A stretch of DNA of 42,339 bases, taken from contig JAFLDH010000011.1 of assembly GCA_017302505.1 (NCBI GenBank), positions 1-42,339 on the forward strand, in the 5' to 3' direction. The notes below the pieces were generated by a model, which was given only the letters and a program-made list of their open reading frames with translations, did no database searches and was not told the origin of the DNA. The stretch comes from Burkholderiales bacterium. Lineage in GTDB: Bacteria > Pseudomonadota > Gammaproteobacteria > Burkholderiales > Burkholderiaceae_C. Each line of letters begins with the position of its first letter. Within the stretch, counting starts at the first letter, position 1. Shown piece by piece: positions 1 to 8,066 of the stretch. A program made the translations under genes and the position numbers.

Positions 1-24
1 CAATCCCAGTTTCGGTTATCTGTT

Positions 25-41
25 ACCCCTATCCAGGGGGG
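25..41. promoter_or_regulatory. C/G-rich inverted element (copy 1)
   Basis: The sequence reads ACCCC, six bases, then GGGGGG. It is one of seven similar elements in the window. No plus-strand gene follows it, so it probably belongs to a minus-strand gene beyond the left edge. The role is inferred only from recurrence near PEP-CTERM and EPS genes. Confidence 0.4.
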
Positions 42-71
42 CATCCCGCAGCTTAGACAGCGCACATCAAC

Positions 72-97
72 GAAACGGCTCCCTGAGGAGCCGCTTC
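72..97 (-). terminator. Hairpin downstream of the first PEP-CTERM gene
   Basis: A 7-bp perfect stem (CGGCTCC/GGAGCCG, loop CTGA) is extended by three more pairs after one mismatch. It lies 24 nt beyond the stop of the 121-813 gene. In the minus-strand transcript the stem is followed by only a short T-containing stretch (TTTCGTTG), so it is a moderate rho-independent terminator candidate. Confidence 0.55.
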
Positions 98-120
98 ATT
101 CGGTCAACCACCCTGAAGCG

Positions 121-813
121 CTAATCGAGTCGACGGCGCTGCCGCATGGCAAACGCGACGATGCTCATGCCGGCAAGCGCGATGCCGTAAGCCTGCGGTT
201 CGGGGACAACTGTCATGGATACGTTGTCTAAGCTGCCGCCAAGGGTATCGCTTTTGCCAACGGCTTCAAACACCAAAGTGTTCGTACCGACCGCACCAAA
301 AACCTGGCCCGTGTACTTGGTCCATGTGGTCGACACCAGTGGCCCCGATTCAAGCCCGGGCGGCGCTAGGCTCACTGGAGCATTGTTGAAGTAAACCTTG
401 ATGCCGTTCGTGTCACCCGACGTACCAGGACGAGCACGATAGTAGAAGCTCAAGTCAAGTAGCGAAGAAGCCCCCAAACTGAAGGACTGCGCCATAGCGC
501 TGTTGGCACCGGGACCAGGATGTGAATCAAGCTCGACAAAGTTCGAGCCTTCCTGCGCCAGGTAACCGTTGGGAACGTTGTTGCGTACCTCGATGCCTTT
601 ACCACTTATGGTGTTCCAGCCAAGCAGCGAACTGAAGACTGCCCATTGGCCGCTGGTGATCCCGTTAGACGGATTCGTGTCTGGGCCCTGCGTTGGGTTG
701 ACGAGAATGCCGCCGGCGGTGGTTTCAAAGCTGCCGTTGCTGAGCAAATTGGTTGCATGCACCGTGGCAGCAGGGAGAAGCAATGCAACGGCAGCGATGT
801 GGCGAAAGTTCAT
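121..813 (-). CDS. PEP-CTERM sorting domain protein
   Basis: This 230-residue secreted protein begins with a signal peptide (residues 1 to about 20, cleaved near VHA-TN). A beta-rich body starts LLSNGSFE and contains GIEVRNN and a late GGSLDNVSM block, resembling DUF642/carbohydrate-binding-like modules. The C terminus is a classic PEP-CTERM signal: VPEPQAYG, a hydrophobic helix and a basic end (RQRRRLD). Exosortase would cleave at the PEP motif, and the mature protein would be released to the cell surface or EPS matrix. The body is clearly paralogous to the 1743-2351 product (shared NGSFE, GIE-RNN and SLD-V blocks). The start lies 9 nt after the stop of the 823-1491 gene, so the two are probably co-transcribed. 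The PEP-CTERM call is firm; the molecular role is unknown. Confidence 0.9.
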   Translation of the reverse strand: MNFRHIAAVALLLPAATVHATNLLSNGSFETTAGGILVNPTQGPDTNPSNGITSGQWAVFSSLLGWNTISGKGIEVRNNVPNGYLAQEGSNFVELDSHPGPGANSAMAQSFSLGASSLLDLSFYYRARPGTSGDTNGIKVYFNNAPVSLAPPGLESGPLVSTTWTKYTGQVFGAVGTNTLVFEAVGKSDTLGGSLDNVSMTVVPEPQAYGIALAGMSIVAFAMRQRRRLD

Positions 814-822
814 GACACTCTC

Positions 823-1491
823 TCAGGCTCGCTTTGCTGACCGACGACGCTTGGCTGCAACGCCCAACACACCCAGTGCCGCAAGGGCCAGCATGTAGGC
901 CTCAGGCTCTGGCACGACCGCTACGTTCGAGATCTCGACCGCGTTGGTGCCGGGGCTACTGAACGTCAGCGAAGTGAAATAGTCGCCATCAGTAGCCTTC
1001 AGCTGGACGTAATAGGCCCTGTTCTGGTTGGGCAGACTGTCAAGGACGATCCCGCCGTTAACCGCATTCACTGCAGTTTGAAGCTGCGTCGCGTCAAGGC
1101 TGTAGGTCGTACCTGTAGGACCGCCAGTCACGAACTCAAAGGAGTTATAGGAGTCCGGCGAGCCCCACAGAAAGCTCACCCCCGTGACGTCCGTCCCAGA
1201 GAAGGTGAGCTTCGCTGAGCCAGGCGATGTAAACGGAGGGTTGGTGTTGTTGGACGAAGACGGCCCAGCCGCAAGCCAAGTGCCAGATGTGGTGGTAGCA
1301 AGTGTCCCGCCGTCCGGAATAGCCTGCTCGTTCGGGTTGGCCGGTCCTAGAAACAGTGCTCCACCAGAGACATTGCTGCTACTCAATGTGATGTAGCTCG
1401 GACCCAAGTCAGCTGAGCTGTACAGCAGCCCTGCGTGAGCGTACACCGAAGCCGCGACCATCACGGCTCCTACAGCGAAGTGCTTCAACAT
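823..1491 (-). CDS. PEP-CTERM sorting domain protein
   Basis: This 222-residue protein has a signal peptide (MLKHFAVGAVMVAASVYAHA) and a Ser/Gly/Thr-rich body. The tail VVPEPEAYMLALAALGVLG followed by AAKRRRSAKRA is a PEP-CTERM signal for exosortase processing. An upstream in-frame start would add 11 residues, but AGGAGG lies correctly spaced before the ATG at 1491, so that start was chosen. It is the first gene of a two-gene unit with 121-813. A TTGAAA/GAAGAT promoter-like pair (1561-1590) sits upstream, just beyond which lies the C/G-rich element at 1599-1616. The body contains FLWGSPDSYNSFEF, a pattern I associate with PEP-CTERM proteins carrying this type of domain. Function beyond surface export is not known. 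Confidence 0.9.
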   Translation of the reverse strand: MLKHFAVGAVMVAASVYAHAGLLYSSADLGPSYITLSSSNVSGGALFLGPANPNEQAIPDGGTLATTTSGTWLAAGPSSSNNTNPPFTSPGSAKLTFSGTDVTGVSFLWGSPDSYNSFEFVTGGPTGTTYSLDATQLQTAVNAVNGGIVLDSLPNQNRAYYVQLKATDGDYFTSLTFSSPGTNAVEISNVAVVPEPEAYMLALAALGVLGVAAKRRRSAKRA

Positions 1492-1559
1492 CTTGACCTC
1501 CTGTGACTCTGCTGTCGTGTGCAAGCAGATCTCACACCGCGACTCATCTCAAGTGACCT

Positions 1560-1590
1560 AATCTTCCCGCAATCGGTAAAGGCTTTTCAA
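1560..1590 (-). promoter_or_regulatory. Candidate promoter for the 823-1491/121-813 unit
   Basis: On the minus strand, TTGAAA (1585-1590) is separated by 18-19 nt from GAAGAT/AAGATT (1560-1566). The C/G-rich element starts 8 nt upstream of the -35-like box, a typical position for an activator site. Inferred from sequence only. Confidence 0.4.
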
Positions 1591-1598
1591 CAAACTGC

Positions 1599-1616
1599 AC
1601 CCCCGACTTGCGGGGT
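1599..1616. promoter_or_regulatory. C/G-rich inverted element (copy 2)
   Basis: The arms CCCCG and CGGGG flank a 5-nt centre, inside ACCCCC...GGGGT. It is centred about 45 nt from the -10-like box of the 823-1491 promoter, almost the same spacing as for the element upstream of the 2403-3104 gene. Confidence 0.45.
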
Positions 1617-1742
1617 CGGCCTGATCTCCAACATCAGAGGCGCCGCCCAGACCTACTACTGGTTTCGATCTGTTCCAAGAGGAGCCAAATCACCAGGACC
1701 GATAGAGCTACTTGATCAATCAAAGAAGATAGACAGTCGATA

Positions 1743-2351
1743 TCAATCGAGGCGGCGCCGCCGCATTGCAAACGCCACAACGCCCATGCCGGCCAGGGCC
1801 AATCCATAGGCCTCGGGCTCCGGCACGGCCGTGACAGACACAGCATCCAAAGAGCCGCCGTAGCTGTCGCTGGTCCCAACCGCTACAAAACGCAGCTCGG
1901 TCGGGTTCCCTGCGCCTACAACGTAGATGTTTTTGACATCCCACACGTTTCCGCTGGTGTTGTTGGTGCCCGTATACGTACCTACCCGCTCGTTGTTCCA
2001 GTAGACCTCGATTTCATTCGAAGTTGCAGCTACATTGGTGCGCGGCGAGTAGGCGAAACTTAGCAGGTACTGCTGGCCGAGAACGGCCGCCACCCCTTGG
2101 TAGGCCAAACTGTTTCGCGTGGTATCCAGCTCGATGTAGTTGTTTCCATCAAAGGCTGCTCCGGCCACGTTGTTGCGCAACTCGATGCCGTATTGGCCAC
2201 CGGTCCAACCGACCAGGTTGGGATAAATCGCCCAAGTGCCGTTGGCCTGCACGTTGTCCTCAAAGCTACCGTTGACCAGCAGCGCGTGCGCATTGCCTGC
2301 CAGTCCCAGAAAACCCGCCGCAACAGCAGCAAGAATCGGTGTCTTGGTCAT
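1743..2351 (-). CDS. PEP-CTERM sorting domain protein
   Basis: This 202-residue secreted protein has a signal peptide (MTKTPILAAVAAGFLGLAGNAHA) and a beta-rich body starting LLVNGSFEDN, with GIELRNN, NYIELDT and GGSLDAVSV. It ends with the PEP-CTERM signal VPEPEAYGLALAGMGVVAF and RRRRLD. It is a paralogue of the 121-813 product. A TTG codon directly precedes the ATG; the ATG at 2351 was chosen because GGGGAG lies 6 nt upstream. It follows the 2403-3104 gene after 51 nt with no visible promoter and is probably in its transcript. The predicted fate is exosortase cleavage and surface display or release; its ligand is unknown. Confidence 0.9.
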   Translation of the reverse strand: MTKTPILAAVAAGFLGLAGNAHALLVNGSFEDNVQANGTWAIYPNLVGWTGGQYGIELRNNVAGAAFDGNNYIELDTTRNSLAYQGVAAVLGQQYLLSFAYSPRTNVAATSNEIEVYWNNERVGTYTGTNNTSGNVWDVKNIYVVGAGNPTELRFVAVGTSDSYGGSLDAVSVTAVPEPEAYGLALAGMGVVAFAMRRRRLD

Positions 2352-2402
2352 CAAGTTCTCCCCTTTAGTAGAAAACGGTAGCTCAACTCTGGACTGAAGG
2401 AC

Positions 2403-3104
2403 CTATCGTGTTGGGCGCCTTCGCCGCAGTCCAAATGCCACGAGCCCCAAGCCTGCAATGGCCAGACCATAGGCCTCGGGTTCGGGGACCGGTGTGACGC
2501 TGGATTCGGTGAACTGAACTCGGAGGCCTGTCGGGTTGCCGCCATCTCGAGCAAGGTTCGTGACGGTGAAGACGAGGGTGTTGATGCCAGCATTGAACGT
2601 GGCGCCGGCGCTGCTGAAGCCTGACCATGCATCAAAGCCGGTGGCGGTACCGAGGATTGGCCCGCCATCGTTCAACTGAACGGTGGCGCCGTTGTCTGCG
2701 GCAAACAGGCCGCTGAAGCTTGCCGTCGCCGCTACGTAGCCCTTCAGGTCGAAAGTCAAGGTCCACTTGTACGTTCCGTTCGACGTCGGGTCGTAGCTAT
2801 CCCCTTGATTGGCAGAAGGCGTCAGCCAGTTCGACCCAGGGTTCGGCGACGTGTCGGCAGGAATCCACGGCGGAATTGGGAACGCTGCAGCAAGCGCAAC
2901 GTGGCCGCACATCGAAGTCCCGCACGTTGAGCCAGTGGCAGTGCCGCCTGACTGGAACGTGTAGTGAGTATCGACGGCGCCCCCCGCCAAGCCGGCGCCG
3001 AAGTCGTTCAGGCCGGTGCTGTACAAGCCAGGGATATCGGCCGCGTTCGCAACCATTGCGGCCGCACAAGTTGATGCTGCCATCAGCAAACGAAAGCACT
3101 TCAC
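2403..3104 (-). CDS. PEP-CTERM sorting domain protein
   Basis: This 233-residue protein starts at a GTG, has a short signal peptide ending near VANA, and begins its mature part IPGLYSTGLNDFGAGLAGGA. That opening recurs in a group of betaproteobacterial PEP-CTERM proteins. The body ends in a beta-sandwich-like segment (NTLVFTVTNLARDGGNPTG), followed by VPEPEAYGLAIAGLGLVAF and RRRRPTR. It is the first gene of the pair with 1743-2351. A GATAAT -10-like box lies at 3155-3160 and the C/G-rich element at 3195-3209. No enzymatic motif was seen. It is probably an EPS-matrix or surface protein processed by the exosortase encoded at 19472-20392. Confidence 0.9.
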   Translation of the reverse strand: MKCFRLLMAASTCAAAMVANAADIPGLYSTGLNDFGAGLAGGAVDTHYTFQSGGTATGSTCGTSMCGHVALAAAFPIPPWIPADTSPNPGSNWLTPSANQGDSYDPTSNGTYKWTLTFDLKGYVAATASFSGLFAADNGATVQLNDGGPILGTATGFDAWSGFSSAGATFNAGINTLVFTVTNLARDGGNPTGLRVQFTESSVTPVPEPEAYGLAIAGLGLVAFGLRRRRPTR

Positions 3105-3154
3105 AGAAGACCCCTTTCGGGAGTACGTAGGCCGCTCTGGACCGACTGCCGGTC

Positions 3155-3160
3155 ATTATC
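3155..3160 (-). promoter_or_regulatory. Candidate -10 box upstream of the 2403-3104 PEP-CTERM gene
   Basis: GATAAT on the minus strand lies 50 nt before the GTG start. The -35 region is poor, which suits an activator-dependent promoter. The C/G-rich element at 3195-3209 is centred about 44 nt upstream. Confidence 0.4.
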
Positions 3161-3194
3161 CCGAGCGCGGGAGTAAACATTCGCGACTTTGAGG

Positions 3195-3209
3195 CCCCTG
3201 AATGGGGGG
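3195..3209. promoter_or_regulatory. C/G-rich inverted element (copy 3)
   Basis: CCCC TGAAT GGGGGG. It is placed relative to the GATAAT box of the 2403-3104 gene as copy 2 is placed relative to its promoter. Regulatory role inferred. Confidence 0.45.
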
Positions 3210-3235
3210 TGTCTGCGCACTAGAGAAGGTTTCCG

Positions 3236-3249
3236 CCCCGCCCGCGGGG
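3236..3249. promoter_or_regulatory. C/G-rich inverted element (copy 4)
   Basis: CCCC GCCCGC GGGG, in the 438-nt gap between the divergent PEP-CTERM and ugd genes. It may serve either side, but no -10 box is evident at the expected distance. Confidence 0.3.
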
Positions 3250-3352
3250 GGAGTTCGAGTGCCGTTCGACGAAGCAGCGCTGGCGTGGCGGCGCACCGTC
3301 CATCTACCAAAGGGAAAAGTAGTCGCCCTCGCGCCTGTGGTCCGCCTCGGCC

Positions 3353-3368
3353 CCCCACCTCAGGGGGT
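3353..3368. promoter_or_regulatory. C/G-rich inverted element (copy 5)
   Basis: CCCC ACCTCA GGGGG, oriented towards the ugd side of the gap. It is the third copy within 175 nt. Confidence 0.4.
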
Positions 3369-3406
3369 GCAGGCAAGAAATGAGCAAAAAACTGGAATCC
3401 AGGAGG

Positions 3407-3441
3407 CTAGCGCATCGTCCGCAAGGAACGGACGTTGCTAG
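3407..3441. promoter_or_regulatory. Nested stem-loop/dyad upstream of ugd
   Basis: An outer pair CTAGC/GCTAG encloses an inner perfect pair CGTCCG/CGGACG with a 7-nt loop. It lies about 100 nt upstream of ugd. It could be a leader hairpin or a DNA operator; there is no T-run, so it is not a terminator. Confidence 0.35.
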
Positions 3442-3463
3442 TATCCGCACATGAACTACGTTA

Positions 3464-3477
3464 AACGGGATCCCGTT
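3464..3477. promoter_or_regulatory. 14-bp perfect palindrome upstream of ugd
   Basis: AACGGGATCCCGTT, 65 nt before the ugd start. The core CGGGATCCC recurs at 22896-22904 upstream of the epsF-like operon, and GATCGGGATAA occurs just before the WcaI-like gene. It is an operator candidate. Confidence 0.35.
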
Positions 3478-3542
3478 GAAGAACGAATCAGGCGCCGTCA
3501 GGTGACCAGGGCAGCACCTATTCCGATGCAGAGGTGCCGCCT

Positions 3543-4874
3543 GTGAAGGTAAGCGTCATAGGTACGGGCTATGTTGGTCTGGTCACTGGCGCTTGCCTGG
3601 CAGATGTCGGCAACGACGTGCTGTGCATTGACACGGATGCCGACAAGGTCAAGCGCCTGAAGGCGGGCGAAGTCCCCATTTTCGAGCCCGGGCTGGATGC
3701 GATTGTGCACCGCAACGTGGAAGCTGGACGCTTGCGCTTTTCCACCAGCCCCGCCGAAGGTGCGGCATTTGCCTCCTTGCAATTCATTGCCGTAGGCACG
3801 CCGCCAGGGGAAGATGGCTCGGCCGACTTGCGGCACGTACTTGCGGCGGCACGCGCGATTGGCGAGTACATGACAGGTGACCGCGTGGTGGTGGACAAGA
3901 GCACGGTACCTGTGGGAACAGCTAGGCGGGTACAGCAAGAGATTCTCAACACACTCTCTGCGCGCGGTTGTACCCACCGCGTGAGCGTCGCGTCTAACCC
4001 TGAGTTTCTGAAGGAGGGCGACGCGGTGGCTGACTTTACGCGCCCTGACCGGATCATCATAGGTAGCACGGACGAGGGCGCCATCAAGCTCTTGCGCCAT
4101 CTGTACGGCCCCTTCAGCCGCAACCACGACCGGATTCTGGTGATGGACCCAGAATCGGCTGAGTTGAGCAAGTACGCCGCCAACGCCATGCTGGCCACTC
4201 GCATTAGCTTCATGAACGAGCTCGCCCTGCTAGCTGAGAACCTGGGTGCCGACATTGACGCAGTGCGCCTTGGGATTGGGGCGGACGAGCGCATCGGTCA
4301 CCACTTCCTCTACGCCGGGTGCGGTTATGGCGGTTCCTGCTTTCCCAAGGATGTGCGCGCGCTACTGAATACGGGCGCGGAGAATGGCCACGACCTCAGA
4401 CTTTTGAAGGCTGTAGAAGCCATCAACGATGCGCAGAAGCGGCTGCTCGGCGAGCGCGTCGTTGCTCTGTTCGGAAACGATCTGCGCGGCTTGGTTTTTG
4501 CTGTTTGGGGTCTGGCCTTCAAGCCCAACACGGATGACGTGCGCGAAGCGCCCAGTCTGTTGCTGATAAGTGATCTGCTGCGCCGTGGCGCAACGGTGCG
4601 CGCGTACGATCCAGCGGCCATGAGATCTGCGCAGCGAGCGCTGGGTGAGCACAGTGGGTTGCACTACGTCCAGCGTGCTATGGATGCGCTGCCAGGCGCT
4701 GACGCTCTAGCCATCCTTACAGAGTGGAAGGAGTTCCGCAGCCCGGATTTCGAACGCATGCGCGAACTCATGAGACAACCGTTGGTTTTGGATGGCAGAA
4801 ATCTGTATGACCCCGCCTTCGCAAGGGCAGCTGGTTTGCGGTACCAATGTGTAGGGCGACGAAGCGAAGGCTAA
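3543..4874 (+). CDS. ugd: UDP-glucose 6-dehydrogenase
   Basis: The enzyme oxidises UDP-glucose to UDP-glucuronate with two NAD+, supplying an acidic sugar for the polysaccharide. The 443-residue product has the Rossmann motif GTGYVG (residues 7-12), the NAD-binding acidic end CIDTD (28-32), STVPVGT (120-126), NPEFLKEG (152-159) and the catalytic cysteine in [10 protein letters not shown] (Cys266). Length and domain order match the family. An in-frame GTG at 3534 exists, but the GTG at 3543 gives the family-typical [12 protein letters not shown], with GAGGTG 6 nt upstream, so it was chosen. Directly downstream lie the ruins of a UDP-glucuronate decarboxylase, so this strain probably uses UDP-glucuronate itself rather than UDP-xylose made here. 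Confidence 0.95.
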   Translation: MKVSVIGTGYVGLVTGACLADVGNDVLCIDTDADKVKRLKAGEVPIFEPGLDAIVHRNVEAGRLRFSTSPAEGAAFASLQFIAVGTPPGEDGSADLRHVLAAARAIGEYMTGDRVVVDKSTVPVGTARRVQQEILNTLSARGCTHRVSVASNPEFLKEGDAVADFTRPDRIIIGSTDEGAIKLLRHLYGPFSRNHDRILVMDPESAELSKYAANAMLATRISFMNELALLAENLGADIDAVRLGIGADERIGHHFLYAGCGYGGSCFPKDVRALLNTGAENGHDLRLLKAVEAINDAQKRLLGERVVALFGNDLRGLVFAVWGLAFKPNTDDVREAPSLLLISDLLRRGATVRAYDPAAMRSAQRALGEHSGLHYVQRAMDALPGADALAILTEWKEFRSPDFERMRELMRQPLVLDGRNLYDPAFARAAGLRYQCVGRRSEG

Positions 4875-5017
4875 GCATGACGGCGCTTGCTCCAGGAATC
4901 CGTATTGAACGGATGCAGCTATCGCGCTCCGCGAGCCAAAGATGCGCAGCCTTCAATCTGGACATTTCAGCTAAGGGCAATAGCCTTTTGGCCCGAATGA
5001 ACAAGATGTCCGAAGCT

Positions 5018-5344
5018 ATGCGAATTCTTGTAAAAGATAGTGCCGACTGCTTTGGTAGTCATCTCCGCAATGAGTTCGTGGCGGTCGGGGATGACGTGCA
5101 CTGTGCTGATGGTTTCTCTATTGGCCGCCGCCGCACTGTTGAAGATCTACTCTTCAGCCTGCGTTCGAGTTGATGCGCTACGACGTCAGAGTACCTCTGT
5201 GCGTTGCGGTGGATGAAATCTGTTGTCTAGCCTGCCATAGTGCGTGCCCCCGACGCTCGTGTACGCGATGGTCAAGTGCAAATCGGCTTGTCGGAGCTGC
5301 GCCTAGGAGCGAAGCGTTCTTTGTCTTGGGTCTTGGCTTGCTAG
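5018..5344 (+). pseudogene. Decayed UDP-glucuronate decarboxylase (uxs-like) fragment
   Basis: Three short stretches in alternating frames line up with the N-terminal part of UDP-glucuronate decarboxylase. First comes MRILVKDSADCFGSHLRNEF (frame of 5018), matching the usual MRILVTGGAGFLGSHL. It continues as FSIGRRRTVEDLL, like FFTGRRRNIEHLL. Then FELMRYDVRVPLCVAVDEI starts at 5164 in another frame, like FELLRHDVTFPLYVEVDEI, followed by CLAC. Finally GLSELRLGAKR (about 5309-5325) lies back in the first frame, like INMLGLAKR, and ends at a TAG (5342-5344). The nucleotide-binding glycine motif has eroded (TGGAGFLGS to KDSADCFGS). The rest of the enzyme, about 200 residues, is absent. It is a clear relic of a sugar-nucleotide step once encoded after ugd. 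Confidence 0.7.
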
Positions 5345-5462
5345 GTTGGCGTACTAAGGCCCGTACTTGGCGTTACAGGCTGAGCGAGCGAATTACAGTC
5401 CATTCTTTAATTTTAAGTTTTGTCAACCGTAGTCTCATTGGTGTCGCACCTAAAGACTACAC

Positions 5463-7916
5463 ATGCCCAACACTTTCGTTTCGCGCGTGATGATCCTAAG
5501 CCACACGCTGATTTGTGTTGCCGCTCTCACTTCCTGTGGCGGAGGTGCGGACGGGGCACCGGCTATGGAGTCGGTCGCTTGGCATGCGGCAAATCTGGGG
5601 AAAGAACAAACCCAAGGTCAGGGCCTGCCAACCGAATCGAATGCAAGTTCGTCGGTAGTTGCGTCTGCTGCGAGCTCAGTTGCGCCAAACAAGATAACAA
5701 GTGCGGCCGCGACGACGGGTCCATTGGTCTTTAATGCCAGTCCGAGTGCGCGACCAGGGCAATTGGTCAGCCTTCAGGGTGAGAACTTCGGTACTCAGCC
5801 CGAAGTTCAGTTGTTATCCGGCGATGGATCATTCGTACGTAAGCTGCCCGTCGTTAATCGCGTCGGCTCAGGGTGGGTTGCAACGCGCATCCCGCCCGAT
5901 GTGAGGGGCGCGATTGTCGTTCGCGTCGTTGATGGTGCGGTGAGTAGTGCGCCGATCAAACTGAACGCTGCCACCGCACATCACCTTGACAGCCTGGAGA
6001 TCGCGCCGGGTGGCGTGATGCGCATCTTTGGCCGCAACCTGCTAGTGCCAGACCATGAGCCAGTAGTGATGATTTCCGGGGTCCGCGCCGTCGTTGACTC
6101 GAACGCAAGCGACGAGCACATGCTTACCGTGACCGTGCCACTTGGACTTCAAGCTACCGCAAAGGCCGCCATAACGGTCGATAACGGCAATGGCAGCGGC
6201 GCATCCTTGCTACCCCGCGAGATCGCGATTGCTGAACAACCGCCAGGCAACCCGTTCAATCTGCCGGTCGCGTGGGCGTCCGCCTTTACGCCTGTTGCCC
6301 AGGTTGTCGTCAACGCAGCGACTGATCCCCGCTTGACGGCCAAGGCGCTCTGCAACGGCACAAGCAACGATGCACCGGCAATCCAGCAGGCACTGCTGCT
6401 CGCACAACGCCTAGGCGGTGGCGTCGTGCAACTTCCCGCCGGCACCTGCCGGATCTCGTCAAGCCTGCAGTTGTTCTCCAAGGTGGTGCTCCAGGGTGGC
6501 GGCAAGAACCAGACATTCCTGCACTACGACGTTGATACGCCAGTCTATGCTGCCAACCTAGATCTTTCGGGCATACGGCAGTTGTCATTCATCAACTTGG
6601 GCGCCGCGTCTATAGCGCCTTCGTTTCGAGACAGCCGCCGCTTCTTTCTCCAGTCGGTGCGTTTCGATCTAAAGACTTCCCGGGCGCTCTTCTTTCACCG
6701 AATGCGCAATGCGGCGGTGCTTGACAGCGACTTCACGCACATTTCTGGCATCGGAAACCACGGTCCAGCACACTTTGGAGCGAACCAAGGTTTGCACTTC
6801 CAAGGAAACACAATTGCATTCGCCAGCGGCGTCGGCGGTGATTTTGATAGTGTTAGTGATGCGTTTATCGCAAGCAATACTTGGATACTGAACGGCGACA
6901 TGGCGGCGGATCGCCGTATTCTGCATACAGTCACGCTGAACTTCGCTGAGCGAATCGCTTTGGTAGGCAATGAGTTAAAGCTGGTCGGGTCGCCAGTTGA
7001 CATGGCGTGGAATAGCAGCGAAGCCATTCTCACCGAAGGGGGAGGAGCCTCGCGAACCGAAAGTTTCGGATCGGTTATCTCTGCCACTGAGTGGTCACTC
7101 TATGACCCAAACTTAGTGCTGCGGTTGGGCCCTTATCCTGCAGGCACGATTCCTCCGAATCTGACCGTCGCGATCATTGCAGGGCGCGGTGCCGGGCAGA
7201 TGCGTACTGTCAGTGCCGTGTCTAATGGCACGGTAGCGATTGATACGCCTTGGGTTAGCGTTCCGGACGGAACTAGTCGCTACGCTCTGATGGTCCCTGG
7301 ACTGCAGTATGCGCTAATTAAGAATAATCTCATCAGGAATCACCCGCGTGGAATTTGGTTGTTTTCCACAGCAGCGAGAGATGTTGCAATCATAGGCAAC
7401 AACCTGATAGAGAGCGGCGGTGTGCTTTTGCGAGCGTTTCAAAGCATATCGGAACTACAGTTTTCACCAATCTATGGTGTACAGGTTGAACGCAATGAGA
7501 TCCGCAACTCAAACAATCGCTACTTGTCATATCTCAGCGTACTATTCGAGAACATTGATGAGCGCTCGTTAGGAATCAGCCATATTGGCGTAGAGATTAG
7601 AAATAATAAGTTGACGGCTAACCTGGTAAATCAGACTACTATTTATAACGGAATCTCAGGCGTCGAAGGAATGATGGCGCAGATGCACTCGCATTCCAGC
7701 ACATACGTGAAGCCACCCAATCCTAGGATATTAGGGACATCGTTTGAAGGAAACACATGTGAAAACTGCAATGTGGGTATCCGGCTTGGTACGGGTTCTA
7801 CTGGAACCGTTGTCGATCTTTCCGTCGGTAGCGGTAGCAACTCGTTAAGTTGGCATGATCGGCCGACGGTAAAGAAGGCTGAAGCTTCCGAGGATACAGT
7901 CGTGTTGGCTCCGTAG
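5463..7916 (+). CDS. Lipoprotein with IPT/TIG and pectate-lyase-like beta-helix domains
   Basis: This 817-residue protein has a lipoprotein signal with lipobox LTSC (Cys25), then a Ser/Ala-rich linker (about 30-85). Two IPT/TIG-like beta-sandwiches follow (about 86-260; FNASPSARPGQLVSLQGENFG and RIFGRNL). Next is a right-handed beta-helix region of the pectate-lyase superfamily type (about 290-800), starting with a GTSNDAPAIQQAL / GGGVVQLPAGTCRI block and ending with many short N-rich rungs (IIGNNLIESGG, VERNEIRNSNN). It is probably surface-anchored, and acts on or binds polysaccharide. Within an EPS locus, a lyase, epimerase or hydrolase on the polymer itself is plausible, but no catalytic residue can be named. 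The 3' third is visibly less GC-rich than neighbouring genes. An alternative start is the ATG at 5490. Confidence 0.75.
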   Translation: MPNTFVSRVMILSHTLICVAALTSCGGGADGAPAMESVAWHAANLGKEQTQGQGLPTESNASSSVVASAASSVAPNKITSAAATTGPLVFNASPSARPGQLVSLQGENFGTQPEVQLLSGDGSFVRKLPVVNRVGSGWVATRIPPDVRGAIVVRVVDGAVSSAPIKLNAATAHHLDSLEIAPGGVMRIFGRNLLVPDHEPVVMISGVRAVVDSNASDEHMLTVTVPLGLQATAKAAITVDNGNGSGASLLPREIAIAEQPPGNPFNLPVAWASAFTPVAQVVVNAATDPRLTAKALCNGTSNDAPAIQQALLLAQRLGGGVVQLPAGTCRISSSLQLFSKVVLQGGGKNQTFLHYDVDTPVYAANLDLSGIRQLSFINLGAASIAPSFRDSRRFFLQSVRFDLKTSRALFFHRMRNAAVLDSDFTHISGIGNHGPAHFGANQGLHFQGNTIAFASGVGGDFDSVSDAFIASNTWILNGDMAADRRILHTVTLNFAERIALVGNELKLVGSPVDMAWNSSEAILTEGGGASRTESFGSVISATEWSLYDPNLVLRLGPYPAGTIPPNLTVAIIAGRGAGQMRTVSAVSNGTVAIDTPWVSVPDGTSRYALMVPGLQYALIKNNLIRNHPRGIWLFSTAARDVAIIGNNLIESGGVLLRAFQSISELQFSPIYGVQVERNEIRNSNNRYLSYLSVLFENIDERSLGISHIGVEIRNNKLTANLVNQTTIYNGISGVEGMMAQMHSHSSTYVKPPNPRILGTSFEGNTCENCNVGIRLGTGSTGTVVDLSVGSGSNSLSWHDRPTVKKAEASEDTVVLAP

Positions 7917-8066
7917 GCCTTCGAATTGTGCACTTAGGCAGAGAATCTTTGATGGATTTGCGAGCACCCGTAGTTGTAGCTTTCTAAGGCTGTCCAATCT
8001 GCAGTGTTAGCGGTTTGACAGCTGGCGGCGTTTGAGGTTCTGTCGGTTTTCGCTAAGAGGTAGTCA

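Larger units (their letters stand above)
3105..3542. other. 438-nt divergent intergenic region between PEP-CTERM genes and ugd
   Basis: No credible gene was seen here. It holds three C/G-rich elements, a nested stem-loop, a 14-bp palindrome and at least one promoter-like box, so it is probably the main control region for both divergent units. Confidence 0.6.

Noticed and set aside
1492-3542. Sigma-54 type promoters for the PEP-CTERM genes, expected from other exosortase systems
   Set aside because: No TGGC-N8-TTGC arrangement was found at a proper distance upstream of the PEP-CTERM genes examined; the sigma-70-like boxes fit better.
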